Below, in pieces: positions 12,441-22,415 of a DNA stretch of 64,000 nt (positions are counted from its first letter, which is position 1; the number at the start of each line of letters is the position of its first letter). Location: the NCBI GenBank assembly GCA_030685235.1, contig MU839120.1, positions 186,001 through 250,000 on the forward strand. Direction: 5' to 3'. The notes under the pieces were generated by a model. That model was not told where the DNA came from. It saw nothing but the letters and a program-made list of their open reading frames with translations, and did not search any database. The DNA comes from Copromyces sp. CBS 386.78 (taxonomy: Eukaryota > Ascomycota > Sordariomycetes > Sordariales > Sordariaceae). The position numbers and the translations under genes are program-made.

Positions 12441-13202
12441 TTAATCGAAGCTACTAGCAAGTGCCACACAGCTGAACCTCAAATCGCCGCCCCCTCTCTC
12501 CAAGAACTTGAGCGGTCCCAGCGTCAAGGCCGTTTGGCTCAGAACATCCTCGTCCTTTTCTAGCTGACCCCTCTTCAGCGGCCCCTTTCTGCTTCCGTCC
12601 AGCTCCCACAAGCCTCCATCCTCAGTCTTGACGAAGCAGACATAGTGCAAATCGACATCGTCCGTAGCGGCCGGTGCCATGGTATCGCCCTGGGTCGCCG
12701 CGCTCTTGTGGGCATTAGCCAAATCAGCGCTCGTCTCCAGCACTCTTGCTCTCGCGATAGGATCCAGCGGTGTCGCGTCCTTGATGATATTGTCCAGGGT
12801 CGAGCCCCCCTCCACAAGCTGGCGGGCCGGCCCGTTGACGGCCGCGTGGAGCAGGCCCATCAGACCGCAGGCATTACGGATCGTCTGGCGAAACCACAGG
12901 ACTGGCTCTTGGGGGCCCTTGCCCGCGTAGTCTTCGAGCAGAGAGTCTTCGGCTAGGCGAGCCGATTCGTAGGAGGCGGAGACGGGGAAGACCATTAGCA
13001 GCGCCAAGGCGGGGCGCGGGATGAAGGCGAGCATATCTGGGTCGGTGAGGGAGTAGACGTCGTGGATCTGGAGGGAGTTCGAGAGGCCAAGCTTGTGGAG
13101 GAGGCTGGTCATGAGTTCGGGGTTGGCTTCGAGGGGGATGAAGGCCGGACGGTCGGAAGCGGCGGGGACGCCGCCGTGGGGATCGTCTTCGTTGGAGGCC
13201 AT
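12441..13202 (-). CDS. Ubiquitin carboxyl-terminal hydrolase, UCH (C12) family
   Basis: This single exon of 253 aa is the typical size of UCHL3/Yuh1-type enzymes, cysteine proteases that free ubiquitin or NEDD8 from small C-terminal adducts and precursors. The catalytic set is visible: oxyanion glutamine Gln106 and catalytic Cys112 in QTIRNACGLMGLLHA, His186 in DLHYVCFV and Asp202 in ELDGSRKGP. The N-terminal part (FIPLEANPELMTSLLHKLGL) is the usual UCH start, and LLMVFPVSASYE matches the strand before the active-site crossover loop. The start at 13202 is the first ATG, just ahead of this block. One oddity is an arginine before NACG where family members usually have glycine. Probably cytosolic or nuclear. 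Confidence 0.9.
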   Translation of the reverse strand: MASNEDDPHGGVPAASDRPAFIPLEANPELMTSLLHKLGLSNSLQIHDVYSLTDPDMLAFIPRPALALLMVFPVSASYESARLAEDSLLEDYAGKGPQEPVLWFRQTIRNACGLMGLLHAAVNGPARQLVEGGSTLDNIIKDATPLDPIARARVLETSADLANAHKSAATQGDTMAPAATDDVDLHYVCFVKTEDGGLWELDGSRKGPLKRGQLEKDEDVLSQTALTLGPLKFLERGGGDLRFSCVALASSFD

Positions 13203-14062
13203 GATGATGGTATTCGGTAGGTTTGTGAGCTCGCTGGCTTGGTGTTTCTGCTGAAGATGGGTTCAAAAGAGACTCGGTCAGCTTTGGAAGCAAATGTTGC
13301 TTGTGGCGAGTTGTTTCGAGAATGCCTAGCAAGATGTAGTCTAGAATAGTAGCTTGACGAAGCTTGACCCCGCGGTCGGCCGCGCACAGCAACCCCGCCC
13401 TGGTCGACCCAGCCAGGATCCGATCATCGTAAGCAGAAGTCTGGAACTTGCCTTATTCTTTCAAAGTCTCTAGGCTTGGTGTGGAACTCGTGGTCGAGAC
13501 GTTGGTGGTTCGTTTTGGTCCAGGACAGTTGTGATCAGAAGGATGGTCGCAAGTTGGTGGTTCCTGGAGAGAGAAACGAAGGCATCCATGTAATGATGAG
13601 ATCATATGCACACACTGTGGAGACTCGCCAGTTAGTGGTGGGAGCTCAGCCCAGGGGCAGCTGAACCCGCTGGGCCACAGGAAGGTCCTCACTGTATGCG
13701 GTACAGGAACAATACAGTGTCTCGTTGTTCCACCACTCATTGAATCCGTGATAGTAGTTCTAGTACCTACTAGACTACTCACCTGTCCATTGGGTGTCTT
13801 CAAAAGGTCAGCAACCTACATCAAGGGCAAAGGAGATTGGAGGGAGATCTTGAAGCCATGGAGAGGACTATGTATCTTCATCTCTATTCTACTTGAACAA
13901 TCATTTCCCAATGACCTGGCTAACCAACCTGGCCCAAAATACCAACGCCGACCATCTATGTAGTTCTCCTGGCATTTTTTCTCCGTTTTGATTGACCTAC
14001 ACATAGCAATAGTACACATTCAGTTACAGAGCTTCCCATATCGTACAGATTGTCCAATATCC
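13203..14062. other. Intergenic region
   Basis: It lies between the UCH start codon and the SUV3 stop codon, both on the minus strand. It should hold the UCH promoter and SUV3 3' UTR. No reading frame here carries a domain I recognise and I see no RNA gene. Confidence 0.5.
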
Positions 14063-16499
14063 TTATTCTTGGGAGACAACGCCCTTGGGGCTCGCTGCTA
14101 TCCTGCGAACGCGAACCGGCAGAGCAGCGTTAACCTCTTTCTCCTCCCGATACAACGGGTCCTCGTGTCCCTCGGCCTCCCACAGACCTGGGCCACTTTC
14201 GGCGACAGGTGCATCCTCAACCACTTCGCCAAGGAGTTTCTCTTCCTTCTTGGTATGCGACTGGGCCTGGCGTCTGAGAAGCTCACGACGTTTTTGTTGC
14301 TTGTCTGCGTCGAAATCGGCTGATTCCAGACAGTTTGTGATCTTCTCCTCAACCAAGGTTTTGACATGGAACGCCAGGTTCTGGCTGATGAACACGCCAC
14401 GGTACCGGTAGCTGAGCCACAGATACAGGGTGATGGCCTTGTGGAGACCTTCGAGTCGCACCAAATAGTCCTTGCGTTTAATGGCATTAAGCGCTGAAGG
14501 ATCAACGTCGAGCACCTCCAGATCGATTTCGGGAATCTCGAGCAAGTGACCGCCCGACAAGTTGGCAATACTCCAAGCAAATGCCCTGAGAACGTCTTTT
14601 TGTGCCTCTTCACGGAGCGAAACGGGAGCCGTCAGCAAGACCGAACGGTCGTATATGCTGAGCTTGAACTCCTTGATAACCTCGGCAACGTCGAGGGGAT
14701 CGCCAAAGCTGCACATGTTGAAGGAGCTCGAGAGCCTTGCCATCTCCCTGAGTCGGGAGAGAACGAACCCAAGGGGAATGTCGGGAGAGAACTGGAAGGC
14801 AAACCGCTCGATGATATGCGAGGGCGGCATGATACCCGCCGCGGTAATGGGCTTGGCGTCCTTGAGAAGATGCTTCCTGATATGCTCGAGATCCTGCCCA
14901 TCCATGGCTGTGACGAAGCCCGGCGCTCCCCACTTGCTACGGGTAGACGTAACCGAAGTCTCCTCTTCTTCGCCCGAGCGCGCAGCATCGTTGGCTGTCC
15001 TATAACGACCAGCCCTACCGGCGATTTGCTTAACTTCCGGGATCGTCAGGGGGCGCTGCGTCGAGCCATCAAATTTGAATGCCGATTCGAAGACGACGCG
15101 CTTAATCTCGAGGTTCAGACCCATGCCAATGGCATCACTGGCAACCAAGAAATCGTAGTCGTTGTTCGGGTCATTGAACAAGGCAGCCTGGGCCGCTCTG
15201 GTTTCAGGCGGCAACGAGCCGTAAACGATAGCACATTTACGCCCAGTTGCCAATTCGATACCAGCTTTCAGAGCGTGCAAGTTGACCCGAGAGAACGCAA
15301 TAACAGCGTCACCTTTCTGAAGATTCTTGAAGTCATCGCCAACAGCTTTCTCCATGGGAAGCAAAGGGTTCAGCCTCTCGTAACGGTGCACGATGCACTT
15401 GTCGCCCACACGAGCACAAAGCTCCTGTATCAGATCAACCACTCTTTCCTCTCCACAAAGATGAAGCTCCTTTGCCTGGCAGCCCAGGACCGCCTGAGTC
15501 CAAGCCCAACCACGGTGTTCGTCGGCGATCATTTGAATCTCGTCAATGACAGCGACATCCACCTTCCAGTTCAAGGGCGTCATTTCCACCGTACAACTTC
15601 GGAAGTACATGTCGGCATCTTCCGGTATCCTCTGTTCCTCGCCTGTGATGAGGGCGCAACGTTTCCCCTTGGCGATGAATCGCGTGTAGATTTCGTGAGC
15701 TAGCAGTCGAAGGGGGCCGGCATAGATGCCCGATTTTGCGTTTTCGAGAGCTTTCAAGGCGTTGTATGTCTTTCCAGAGTTCGTTGGCCCAACGTGCAGG
15801 TGAATAGTGCGCTGCAGTTGGCGAGTGGCAGGGAACCATTCGTAAGGGAAGCGCAAATCGGCAAGTTGGAGGTGCAAGTCGGTGGTGGACTTGGAGAAGT
15901 TCTTGCGCATCAAGAAGGTTTGGAGCGCGTACCGAAGTTCCTTGGTCAATCCTTGCGCATCGCCCTTGATGAAGGCAGCGCGCAAGTTCCAGAACAAAGG
16001 GTTATCGCTACGCGCAGTCATGCTGAGTGTGCTGGCCAGGCTGAACGACTTCTTCAGGGCATCTTTGAAGAGGGAGATCTCTTGGATGAAGGCCTCTTGA
16101 GAGTGTAGCCCGAAAGCTCTGTATTCCCGGTGCTCCGGATTCCATTTCCCCAAATCCCTTTGCAGGATATTTAATCGGTGCCTGGTAAGGTCGTAGAACT
16201 CGTCGTATCTCTGCCGCAGCGCCGGTTCGGAGGACGTCGTCCTGCGTTGTGCCCTTTCGCGGTCACTGAGGCGTCGTCGTAGCTGTTCGTCAGCTGGCAA
16301 GTCCTACACGGCAAAAGAAGGTCAGCAATCCGGCAGTAAGGGCAAGGCTGTCGAGGGGTCGAACATTGAAGGACTTGTTGACTGCAGAGCCGCGCGTCAC
16401 AGCCTTCTTGGGCGGTTTAGACGACTTCACCCGAAAGCGGCGAGTAACGAGGACTGCGCTCCGCGGACATCTCCAGGCCTGCCCTAACAACGCGTTCAT
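14063..16499 (-). CDS. SUV3: Mitochondrial ATP-dependent RNA helicase SUV3
   Basis: The two exons are 16499-16365 and 16303-14063, joined across a 61-bp intron (16304-16364) with branch GCTGAC, acceptor TGTAG and a less common donor GTTCGA, giving 791 aa. The N-terminus (MNALLGQAWRCPRSAVLVTR) is rich in arginine and lacks acidic residues, as expected of a mitochondrial presequence. Helicase motifs are Walker A GPTNSGKT (about 217-224), DEIQ in VIDEIQM (about 297-303), SDAIGMGLNL and QIAGRAGR (motif VI). SUV3 is the helicase of the mitochondrial degradosome, working with the Dss1 exonuclease to degrade intron and aberrant RNA. The SUV3 C-terminal domain follows the helicase core, and the tail is charged. 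The start is the first ATG of the exon that splices in frame. Confidence 0.95.
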
Positions 16500-17156
16500 G
16501 ACGGTGGACGAGATGTGCCGGCGATCATGCTCGTCGTTCGAGTCAGCATGAAAAGGTGTTGGAATCTGGAGAGGTGGATTTGGAGCCCCGGAGCCGCGTG
16601 GGATGGAGGCCCTACAATATTCTTATCGTCAAGTTTGTGACCCTTGAGGATCCAATTCTTTTTCCTTATCGCTTGGTTGCCCTCTCTTCACACTCTTCCA
16701 TAGCGCGCCACTAGGGTTCTGGAAAATGAGCTTGGGTATGAACTTAGTACGATTAGATTATTTCCGCACGGAGGGAAAATTTTACAGTTAGAAAATCATA
16801 CTAGGTATCATCCCTTAAATAAAATCGTAAAAGCAAAGGGGAAGGTCTTATATATAGTGCATCGTATCTGTAAAAATCATCTCGGGTTTGGATTTAAGCT
16901 GAGTAGATTTTTAAATATTAATTTCATTTTGAATTAGAGGATTATTTTAAGCTAGGTTTAAAAGCTTTTACTACGAAAAAGAATCATTAATTCCAAAAAA
17001 ATTAGTTTAAAGAATATTCTATTAATAAAATCAAATATTTATAAAAATTATTATTATCAAAAGTATATTTTAATTTAAATTTACTAAGAAAGGGAGGAGG
17101 TAAAACAGCGGAGGGCAACTTTATTAAATAACTATAAATCTTAAATCCTATAGAAT

Positions 17157-17650
17157 TTTACAATTATTATACTCTAATATATTATAATTTTTACAATTAT
17201 ATTATTCTTATTAAAATTTTACAATTATATTACTTTTACTATTATAGAATTTTACAGTTATATCTCCTTCAATATATAAACTTAGGTACAAAAGTTTAAA
17301 GTTTTCAAAATTTTAAAGTCTTTTCCTCCTACTTTCCTCCCTAATTTTACATTTCCCCTTTATAACTAAAAAAAATTAGCCTTTTCCTTCAGAAATAACC
17401 ATTTGGCTTAGTGGCTAAGTAGTTAATGAAGTAGTTCTTCATTATTAGACTCTTGTTCGATTCCTCGCTGTGACCAAAATTTTTCAATTTATTATTAATA
17501 ATATTTAATTAGAAAAAAATAGATAAAAAACTTCAGCTAAAGGCCTTTTAAATTAAAGGTATTTTTTTACAGTTATATAAAAGGCTTCTAAATTAGAAGC
17601 TAGCGCTTTATATATAGGGTTCATCTTTATAGAATTTTTTTACAATTATA
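17157..17650 (+). repeat. Recurring motif TTTTACARTTATA in the AT-rich element
   Basis: Exact copies of TTTTACARTTATA occur at 17189-17201, 17217-17229, 17250-17262, 17565-17577 and 17638-17650. A 12-base copy is at 17157-17168, an 11-base copy at 16780-16790, and an inverted partial copy near 17876. They may be decayed remnants of short subrepeats of the element. Confidence 0.5.
17404..17464 (+). other. tRNA-like Pol III A-box/B-box segment inside the AT-rich element
   Basis: TGGCTTAGTGG at 17404-17414 fits the Pol III A-box consensus and GTTCGATTCC at 17455-17464 fits the B-box, at a tRNA-like spacing. Between them ATGAA/TTCAT can form a five-pair stem with a seven-base loop (GTAGTTC), as in an anticodon arm. 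The flanking bases do not form a proper acceptor stem and the T stem is poor, so this is not a working tRNA. It may be a tRNA-derived SINE head or a decayed tRNA captured by the element. Confidence 0.35.
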
Positions 17651-17928
17651 TTTTTATTTAAATAAAGTTTTTCTAAACTAAATAATTCTAATTAAAATAT
17701 TTTAGTCTATAAAATAGGCTCTCTTACAGAAAATGAGTTGATGTTTGAAAATAGATTTTTATTTAATCAGCTTTTTATACCAAGTTCATTTTTTATGCAA
17801 ATGACAGATTTTTACAGTCTTTGAACTCCCACTAGAACTGATCCATGGATAAGTTTCACGCTAAAATGTTTTGAAACTGTAAAATTATACCCAAGATCAT
17901 TTTCTATAGGTCGGGTGGCGCGCTATGG

Positions 17929-18327
17929 TTGGCACTGTGCCACCTTTGACCCCTGAGGCTCCGCTGTTCACCCCGGCTGAACTCCTCCAACCGGCCCACC
18001 CGCCAAGCCCACAAGGCCGTCAAAGGTGGAGGTGGTCCTGCATCGTCATCATGCAGCCCGTGAGTGACACTCCGCTGAGCCCGCTCTGTAACCTCATGGT
18101 AACCTACCGTGACCGACAGCTGAGCATTTCGAGAGTCTCGATTCCCATCTCAGCGTCCATCCTACAATTCGATCACTACGAGCCGTGAACGGCTACCATC
18201 TCGACATCTGGACGATAGAGTAGACGTATCTGCCAACGTTCTCCCACAAACTCCCATCTTCCTCCGCATATCGACTTGACTTGGACGATTTGGTGATCCC
18301 AACAAAGGATCTCTACGCGCATCCAAA
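17929..18327. other. R-SNARE promoter and 5' leader
   Basis: This GC-balanced stretch lies between the AT-rich element and the R-SNARE start codon. It holds an open frame of 87 codons (17925-18188) without recognisable domain. I take it as promoter plus 5' UTR. Confidence 0.5.
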
Positions 18328-19131
18328 ATGGCTTCGTCCTCGACTCCAGCAACTCCTCTCCTCTAGTACGTTAACCTACTTCACCACTTGTCCCTTAGAC
18401 AAACAACAAGCTCAATACTAACAACCATCTCCTATCCCAGTTCCTGCATCGCCCACAACACCACCATCCTAGCCGAGTGCACCACCTCCGCCTCGTCCCA
18501 AACCTCGTCGCTCGCCTCTCTCATCCTTCCCAAGATCGACCACTCGACCCCTCAAAAGCTCACCTACACGCATGGCTCCTACCACATCCATTACATGTCC
18601 GAGTCGCCCTCGGATTGGACTTCTCAGCCCTCCGCCTCCTCCGCAGGCGGCCTTACCTTCCTCGTCGTAGCCGACTCCTCCCTAGGCCGTCGCATCCCCT
18701 TCGGCTTCCTGGTCGAAGTTCGCAAGCGTTTTCTGGCACAATACCCTCCCGGCCCGACCAACGACTTTGCCGACATGCCCAACTACGGCGCGGCCTCGTT
18801 CAACGGAGAGCTCAAGACGCTGATGGTCGACTACGGCACCACGGGTCAGGGGCAGAACGATGCGATTACCAATGCCAAGCGGGAGATTGAGGATGTGAAG
18901 GGGATCATGACGAGGAACATTGAGGGCCTGCTGGAGAGAGGCGAGAGGATTGATTTGTTGGTGGATAAGACGGACAGGTTGGGCGGCAGCGCGCGCGAGT
19001 TCAGGGTTAGAAGCAGGGGGCTCAAGCGCAAGATGTGGTGGAAGAATGTGAAGCTGATGGCGCTGTTGGCGCTAGTGGTGGTGTTGATTGTGCTGTCGAT
19101 CGTGCTGGCGGTGAAAAACAGCCTGCCATGA
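18328..19131 (+). CDS. Longin R-SNARE, VAMP7/Nyv1-type
   Basis: The two exons are 18328-18365 and 18441-19131, with a 75-bp intron (donor GTACGT, acceptor CCCAG), giving 242 aa. The first exon supplies MASSSTPATPLLY, completing the longin domain start LLYSCIAHNTTILAE. The longin fold is followed by an R-SNARE motif with the zero-layer arginine at about residue 179 (NIEGLLERGERIDLLVDKTD), a basic/aromatic linker (KRKMWWKNVK) and a C-terminal membrane anchor (LMALLALVVVLIVLSIVLAV). This is the full VAMP7 layout, and the family drives fusion at the vacuole or late endosome with Qa, Qb and Qc SNAREs. In filamentous fungi the vacuolar R-SNARE is usually named nyv-1; this is the likeliest ortholog. 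Ykt6 is excluded by the transmembrane tail in place of a CAAX box. Confidence 0.93.
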
Positions 19132-20956
19132 ATGATCGATCGGGTTGGTTGGAGCAAGTCAAGATTTGGTTTTTCCGGTTGCCTGAGTGGGCGTGCATGG
19201 GTTCATGAGTGATGGGTTACGAACAAAATACGGTGTCTTATGTTGTCATGGCTTTTTTGCTCTTCTGTTACTTTAGTTCTGGCGCTTCTCAAGTTTTGCG
19301 GTTGCTTTTCTTTTCTGTCTCTTTTGCTTGTGTTTTGGTTCGGTTATAATTCGTAGAGCCTGTATATCATTGCTTTATTTTCAAACCAGGCATTCTTCTC
19401 TCCTATTTTGCCCATGGACACAAAGCCTCGGGCAGGAAAGACGAACACTGTGACTGCTGCCACCCCCTTAGCGACGTGAAGGAAACAATGTAAGAACTTG
19501 AAGGTTTACACGTGTTGAAGAAACAGTCAAGAGAAATTTAGCCGAACCTAAGTGGAAGTGGTCGATAAACCGGTCGTCGACAAGGGGAAGACGGGAGCAG
19601 AGAGAATTGTATCATGGGCCATTTACATAAACGATCATGAGAAAGGACGGATAAGCGCATGGAATCGAAAGAATGATGAGTTGAAGAGTTGTTTGTTCAT
19701 GTTGCGATGGCTAGTTGGAAGCCGCGTCTTCTGTCATGAGTTCGGCTCAAAGAGGAAACATGATTGCTGCTCGAACATCGCACGGAGAGACCGTTCTATA
19801 ACGTCCTATGGCCCTCCCAAGATACTCCGATGGTGTTACCAGCAGGATCCCATTTGCAATTGTTGGCCATGTCTTCGTCATGCCGTTCCCAGACCCCATC
19901 TTATATCCCAAGCCCTGCTTTCACGATAATCGTGTGTCTGAGAAGGCCTCGAATCTGCCGCACCTTACACCTCCCCATCCACGCACAACCCTTTCCCATC
20001 CATCAGTCACCCTCATAACCTCGAATTCCCTCCTGCAACCTTTGCCGATCCAATCACCAAATTTCCCAGGCCCATAGACCCTGGCCCTTGAAGCCTTTGC
20101 GCATCCTGAAACATATACCCGTGAACCACCGGACTCACCGCATGTGGTGATGTTGAGTGAGGTCCTGGTTGGAGTGTGAAAGATGGACTCCTGCGCAGTT
20201 TCGACGTGAAGAAGGCTGGGTGGCAGTATGATGGGTTGAGAGTCATGGTAGGTGGTGGCATTGTTGTTTTGAGCACAGGTGTAGGAGGCTTTGTTGTTGA
20301 CTGTGAAAGTGGAGGTGTAGACGTGGAGGAAGAAGATGGGAACGGTGTCTGGTTTAATGGGACGGCCGTCATGGATGCCCGTTTGCTGACGCGCTTGCGT
20401 TGATGATCTTGATGGTTGGTACTCGGTAGTTAAAGATTTTTCGGACTAAGTACTGGGTGATGTCAAGATTGAATCGCGTAGTGCAGTGGAAGTGAGTTCG
20501 AGGGTTCAAGTCGTATCGCCGCTGATGGACCTGAGTTTGAGGCTTCCGGGGGTTGAGGACAGGTATGATCGCTGGTACTGAAATTCGGGGTTTTTATATG
20601 AACAAGTTCAAGTTCTGATATCAACGACAACTCAGATAAGATCAGACGGGCAATGGATTATGCACCCCACGAATTCATGGTTCCGGGACGTTGGATCGCC
20701 TAGGATGAAGTTCGTCATTGTTGATCATCTTCACGTGCAGTGCCGAAGTGGCCCCACTATAACTACCGGCCCGGCGTGCTACATATCCCCGCTCAACATG
20801 GTGCCGAGCGACCGAGGGCTCCGCTCATGGATCGGCCCGTCCCCGAGCATCGGGATAGAATTCCACCACATCTGGCCTGTATCTTTAAACATTATGGTCA
20901 CTTTGCCTATGAGAATGTGAAATCTATAGGTTTTTGCCCGCGTACTCGGTCTCCAT
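19132..20956. other. Convergent intergenic region
   Basis: These 1.8 kb lie between the R-SNARE stop and the dehydrogenase stop. Apart from one doubtful 119-codon frame on the minus strand, I see no gene. The T-rich stretch just after 19190 is probably the R-SNARE 3' UTR. Confidence 0.5.
20013..20372 (-). CDS. Possible small hypothetical protein
   Basis: This is an ATG-started frame of 119 codons. The first half is a proline/serine/threonine-rich tract (for example TPPLSQSTTKPPTPVLKT). The second half is less biased (PSYCHPAFFTSKLRRSPSF, then GYMFQDAQRLQGPGSMGLG). No domain is recognised. The frame may be chance, because the plus strand is also open over part of it. I list it because it is the only frame in this 1.8-kb gap with protein-like composition. 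Confidence 0.2.
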   Translation of the reverse strand: MTAVPLNQTPFPSSSSTSTPPLSQSTTKPPTPVLKTTMPPPTMTLNPSYCHPAFFTSKLRRSPSFTLQPGPHSTSPHAVSPVVHGYMFQDAQRLQGPGSMGLGNLVIGSAKVAGGNSRL

Positions 20957-22219
20957 CTAGGCAGTCTTTTCTCCATTCTTCGCCTTCTTCCCACTCTTGG
21001 ACTTTTCTTTCTCTTTCTGCTTCCCCTTCTTGATCGTGTTGACCAAAGATTCGATCTCCTCCACCCGCTCACGTTCCTTTCTTTCCTCCTCCTTCTCCAT
21101 CTCTCTTTTCTTTGCCCTTGCCCTCTTTGCGGCCGCATCCTTCTCCTTCTCTTCAATCAGCTTATCGCTTGATTCCCAAAGCTTTTTCGCAACAGCTTCG
21201 TCGTCCACATCCTTCCGTGCGCAATCAACCACCATGCACTCCTTGACCACCTTTCCTCCCTTGTCACGAACGAGACTGCCTTCCATAACGGCCCACAAGA
21301 TGGATTGCGCGCCCATTCTGGCGCTCTTTAGGAAGAGCCAGGAGAACGCATAAAGGAAAAGGTACACGATGAGACCCCAAATTGTGCCTCTTGTAGCCCA
21401 CCGACGCATGCCAGGGGTTCTCGTGTATCCAGGGTCCACCAGGAAGACGCGCGCATTCATCGGAAGCTGATCGGGCCTCTTGTACGCGTCCAAATGCTTC
21501 TGATATGCCTTGCCAAACACCATCATGGCCAGTTTACTCCGTGCGTATGCCTTACCCGGAGACCAGTCCTTCTTATCCAATGCTTTATCCAGTGATGGCG
21601 AACGGATATAGGCGGGACATGTCGGGATGATGATGCGCACATCGCGGTCGAACGGTTGCGCGCGGATCGCGGGGCTGAGGATGCCCAGAAGATGGAAGTT
21701 GGAGAGGTAGTTAACCTGCCAGGTACTCTCCACGCCATCCGGTGTCTCTGTATAGTCCTTCCCGGGCGGTGTGAGGGTTGCTCCGCAAAGAATGATGGTG
21801 TCGAGGCGGCGGGGAGGGGCGTTGTCAACCCATTTCGTCGCAAACTTTCGGACGCTGTGTAGGGAGCGTAGATTGACTTGTTCGGCGTAGATGAGTTGGT
21901 TATTGGTGCGATCGCGCATGTCATCGATGAAGTCGACGAGAAAGGGATCGTTATGCTCGTGGTGGGTAAGGATGATGACTTGGGCGCCTCGTTTGGCAAG
22001 CTCGTATACCGTAGCGGCGCCGATTCCTGATGTGCCGCCGGTGATCATGACGACTCGACCGTGCATCTTCCGTTCGGCCGTACATGTCGCGCCACTGGCA
22101 TAGATCTTTGTGAAAGCGATGGCTCCGAGAGCGCTACCGGCCTTGGTGAGAGTCCACGGCCCGGGCAGCCATGATGGCCACCCGTCGAGGATGATGCTGG
22201 TGAGGAACGGGATCGGCAT
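20957..22219 (-). CDS. Short-chain dehydrogenase/reductase, membrane-associated, Lys-rich tail
   Basis: This is a single exon of 420 aa. An N-terminal hydrophobic/aromatic segment precedes a Rossmann fold with the cofactor motif TGGTSGIG (60-67) and the catalytic YxxxK as YARSK (Tyr225, Lys229). The usual catalytic serine position reads PTCPAY (about 199-204), so Thr or Cys replaces Ser. LLFLY-type membrane segments (IWGLIVYLFLYAFSWLFL) follow the catalytic domain, and the last 80 residues are a Lys/Glu-rich charged helix ending KSGKKAKNGEKTA. The layout resembles retinol-dehydrogenase-like and lipid-droplet/ER SDRs such as yeast Env9; the substrate is unknown. The charged tail is longer than usual for the family. 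The start at 22219 is the first ATG ahead of the hydrophobic leader. Confidence 0.88.
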   Translation of the reverse strand: MPIPFLTSIILDGWPSWLPGPWTLTKAGSALGAIAFTKIYASGATCTAERKMHGRVVMITGGTSGIGAATVYELAKRGAQVIILTHHEHNDPFLVDFIDDMRDRTNNQLIYAEQVNLRSLHSVRKFATKWVDNAPPRRLDTIILCGATLTPPGKDYTETPDGVESTWQVNYLSNFHLLGILSPAIRAQPFDRDVRIIIPTCPAYIRSPSLDKALDKKDWSPGKAYARSKLAMMVFGKAYQKHLDAYKRPDQLPMNARVFLVDPGYTRTPGMRRWATRGTIWGLIVYLFLYAFSWLFLKSARMGAQSILWAVMEGSLVRDKGGKVVKECMVVDCARKDVDDEAVAKKLWESSDKLIEEKEKDAAAKRARAKKREMEKEEERKERERVEEIESLVNTIKKGKQKEKEKSKSGKKAKNGEKTA

Positions 22220-22415
22220 TATGGGGGATGTTGTTCGGAGGGATCGTAAGTGCTTCCGGTCTCGTTACAAGGTCATTCTTCGGATCGCGTATGTTGTTGT
22301 TGAGGCAGAAGCATGGAGAGAGCGCATGCAAAAAGAGGCCAGCAACTTGAGCTCTAGAAAGGAGAAGCTGTCGCAATTGGTCATCCAACTGCGGCCAGAA
22401 GTTTTGGCTCCAACA

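Larger units (their letters stand above)
16698..17928. mobile_element. AT-rich, RIP-like inverted-repeat element
   Basis: This is about 1.2 kb of strikingly AT-rich, stop-filled sequence set sharply between GC-balanced genes. The ends are inverted copies. The outer 14 bases CCATAGCGCGCCAC (16698-16711) are exactly repeated in reverse complement at 17915-17928. After 11 diverged bases, AAAATGAGCTTGGGTAT (16723-16739) matches the complement of the sequence ending at 17887-17903 with one mismatch. No transposase frame survives. The composition fits repeat-induced point mutation, which turns C to T in duplicated DNA of many Pezizomycotina. The likely origin is a DNA transposon or its nonautonomous derivative. 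The target-site duplication is not resolved because the outer TA lies inside the matched ends. Confidence 0.7.

Noticed and set aside
14546..15703. 385-codon plus-strand frame
   Set aside because: It lies wholly antisense to the conserved SUV3 helicase core and has no domain; GC-rich codon bias on the other strand explains it.
20490..20520. B-box-like GGTTCAAGTCG as possible tRNA
   Set aside because: No A-box, anticodon arm or acceptor stem could be fitted around it.
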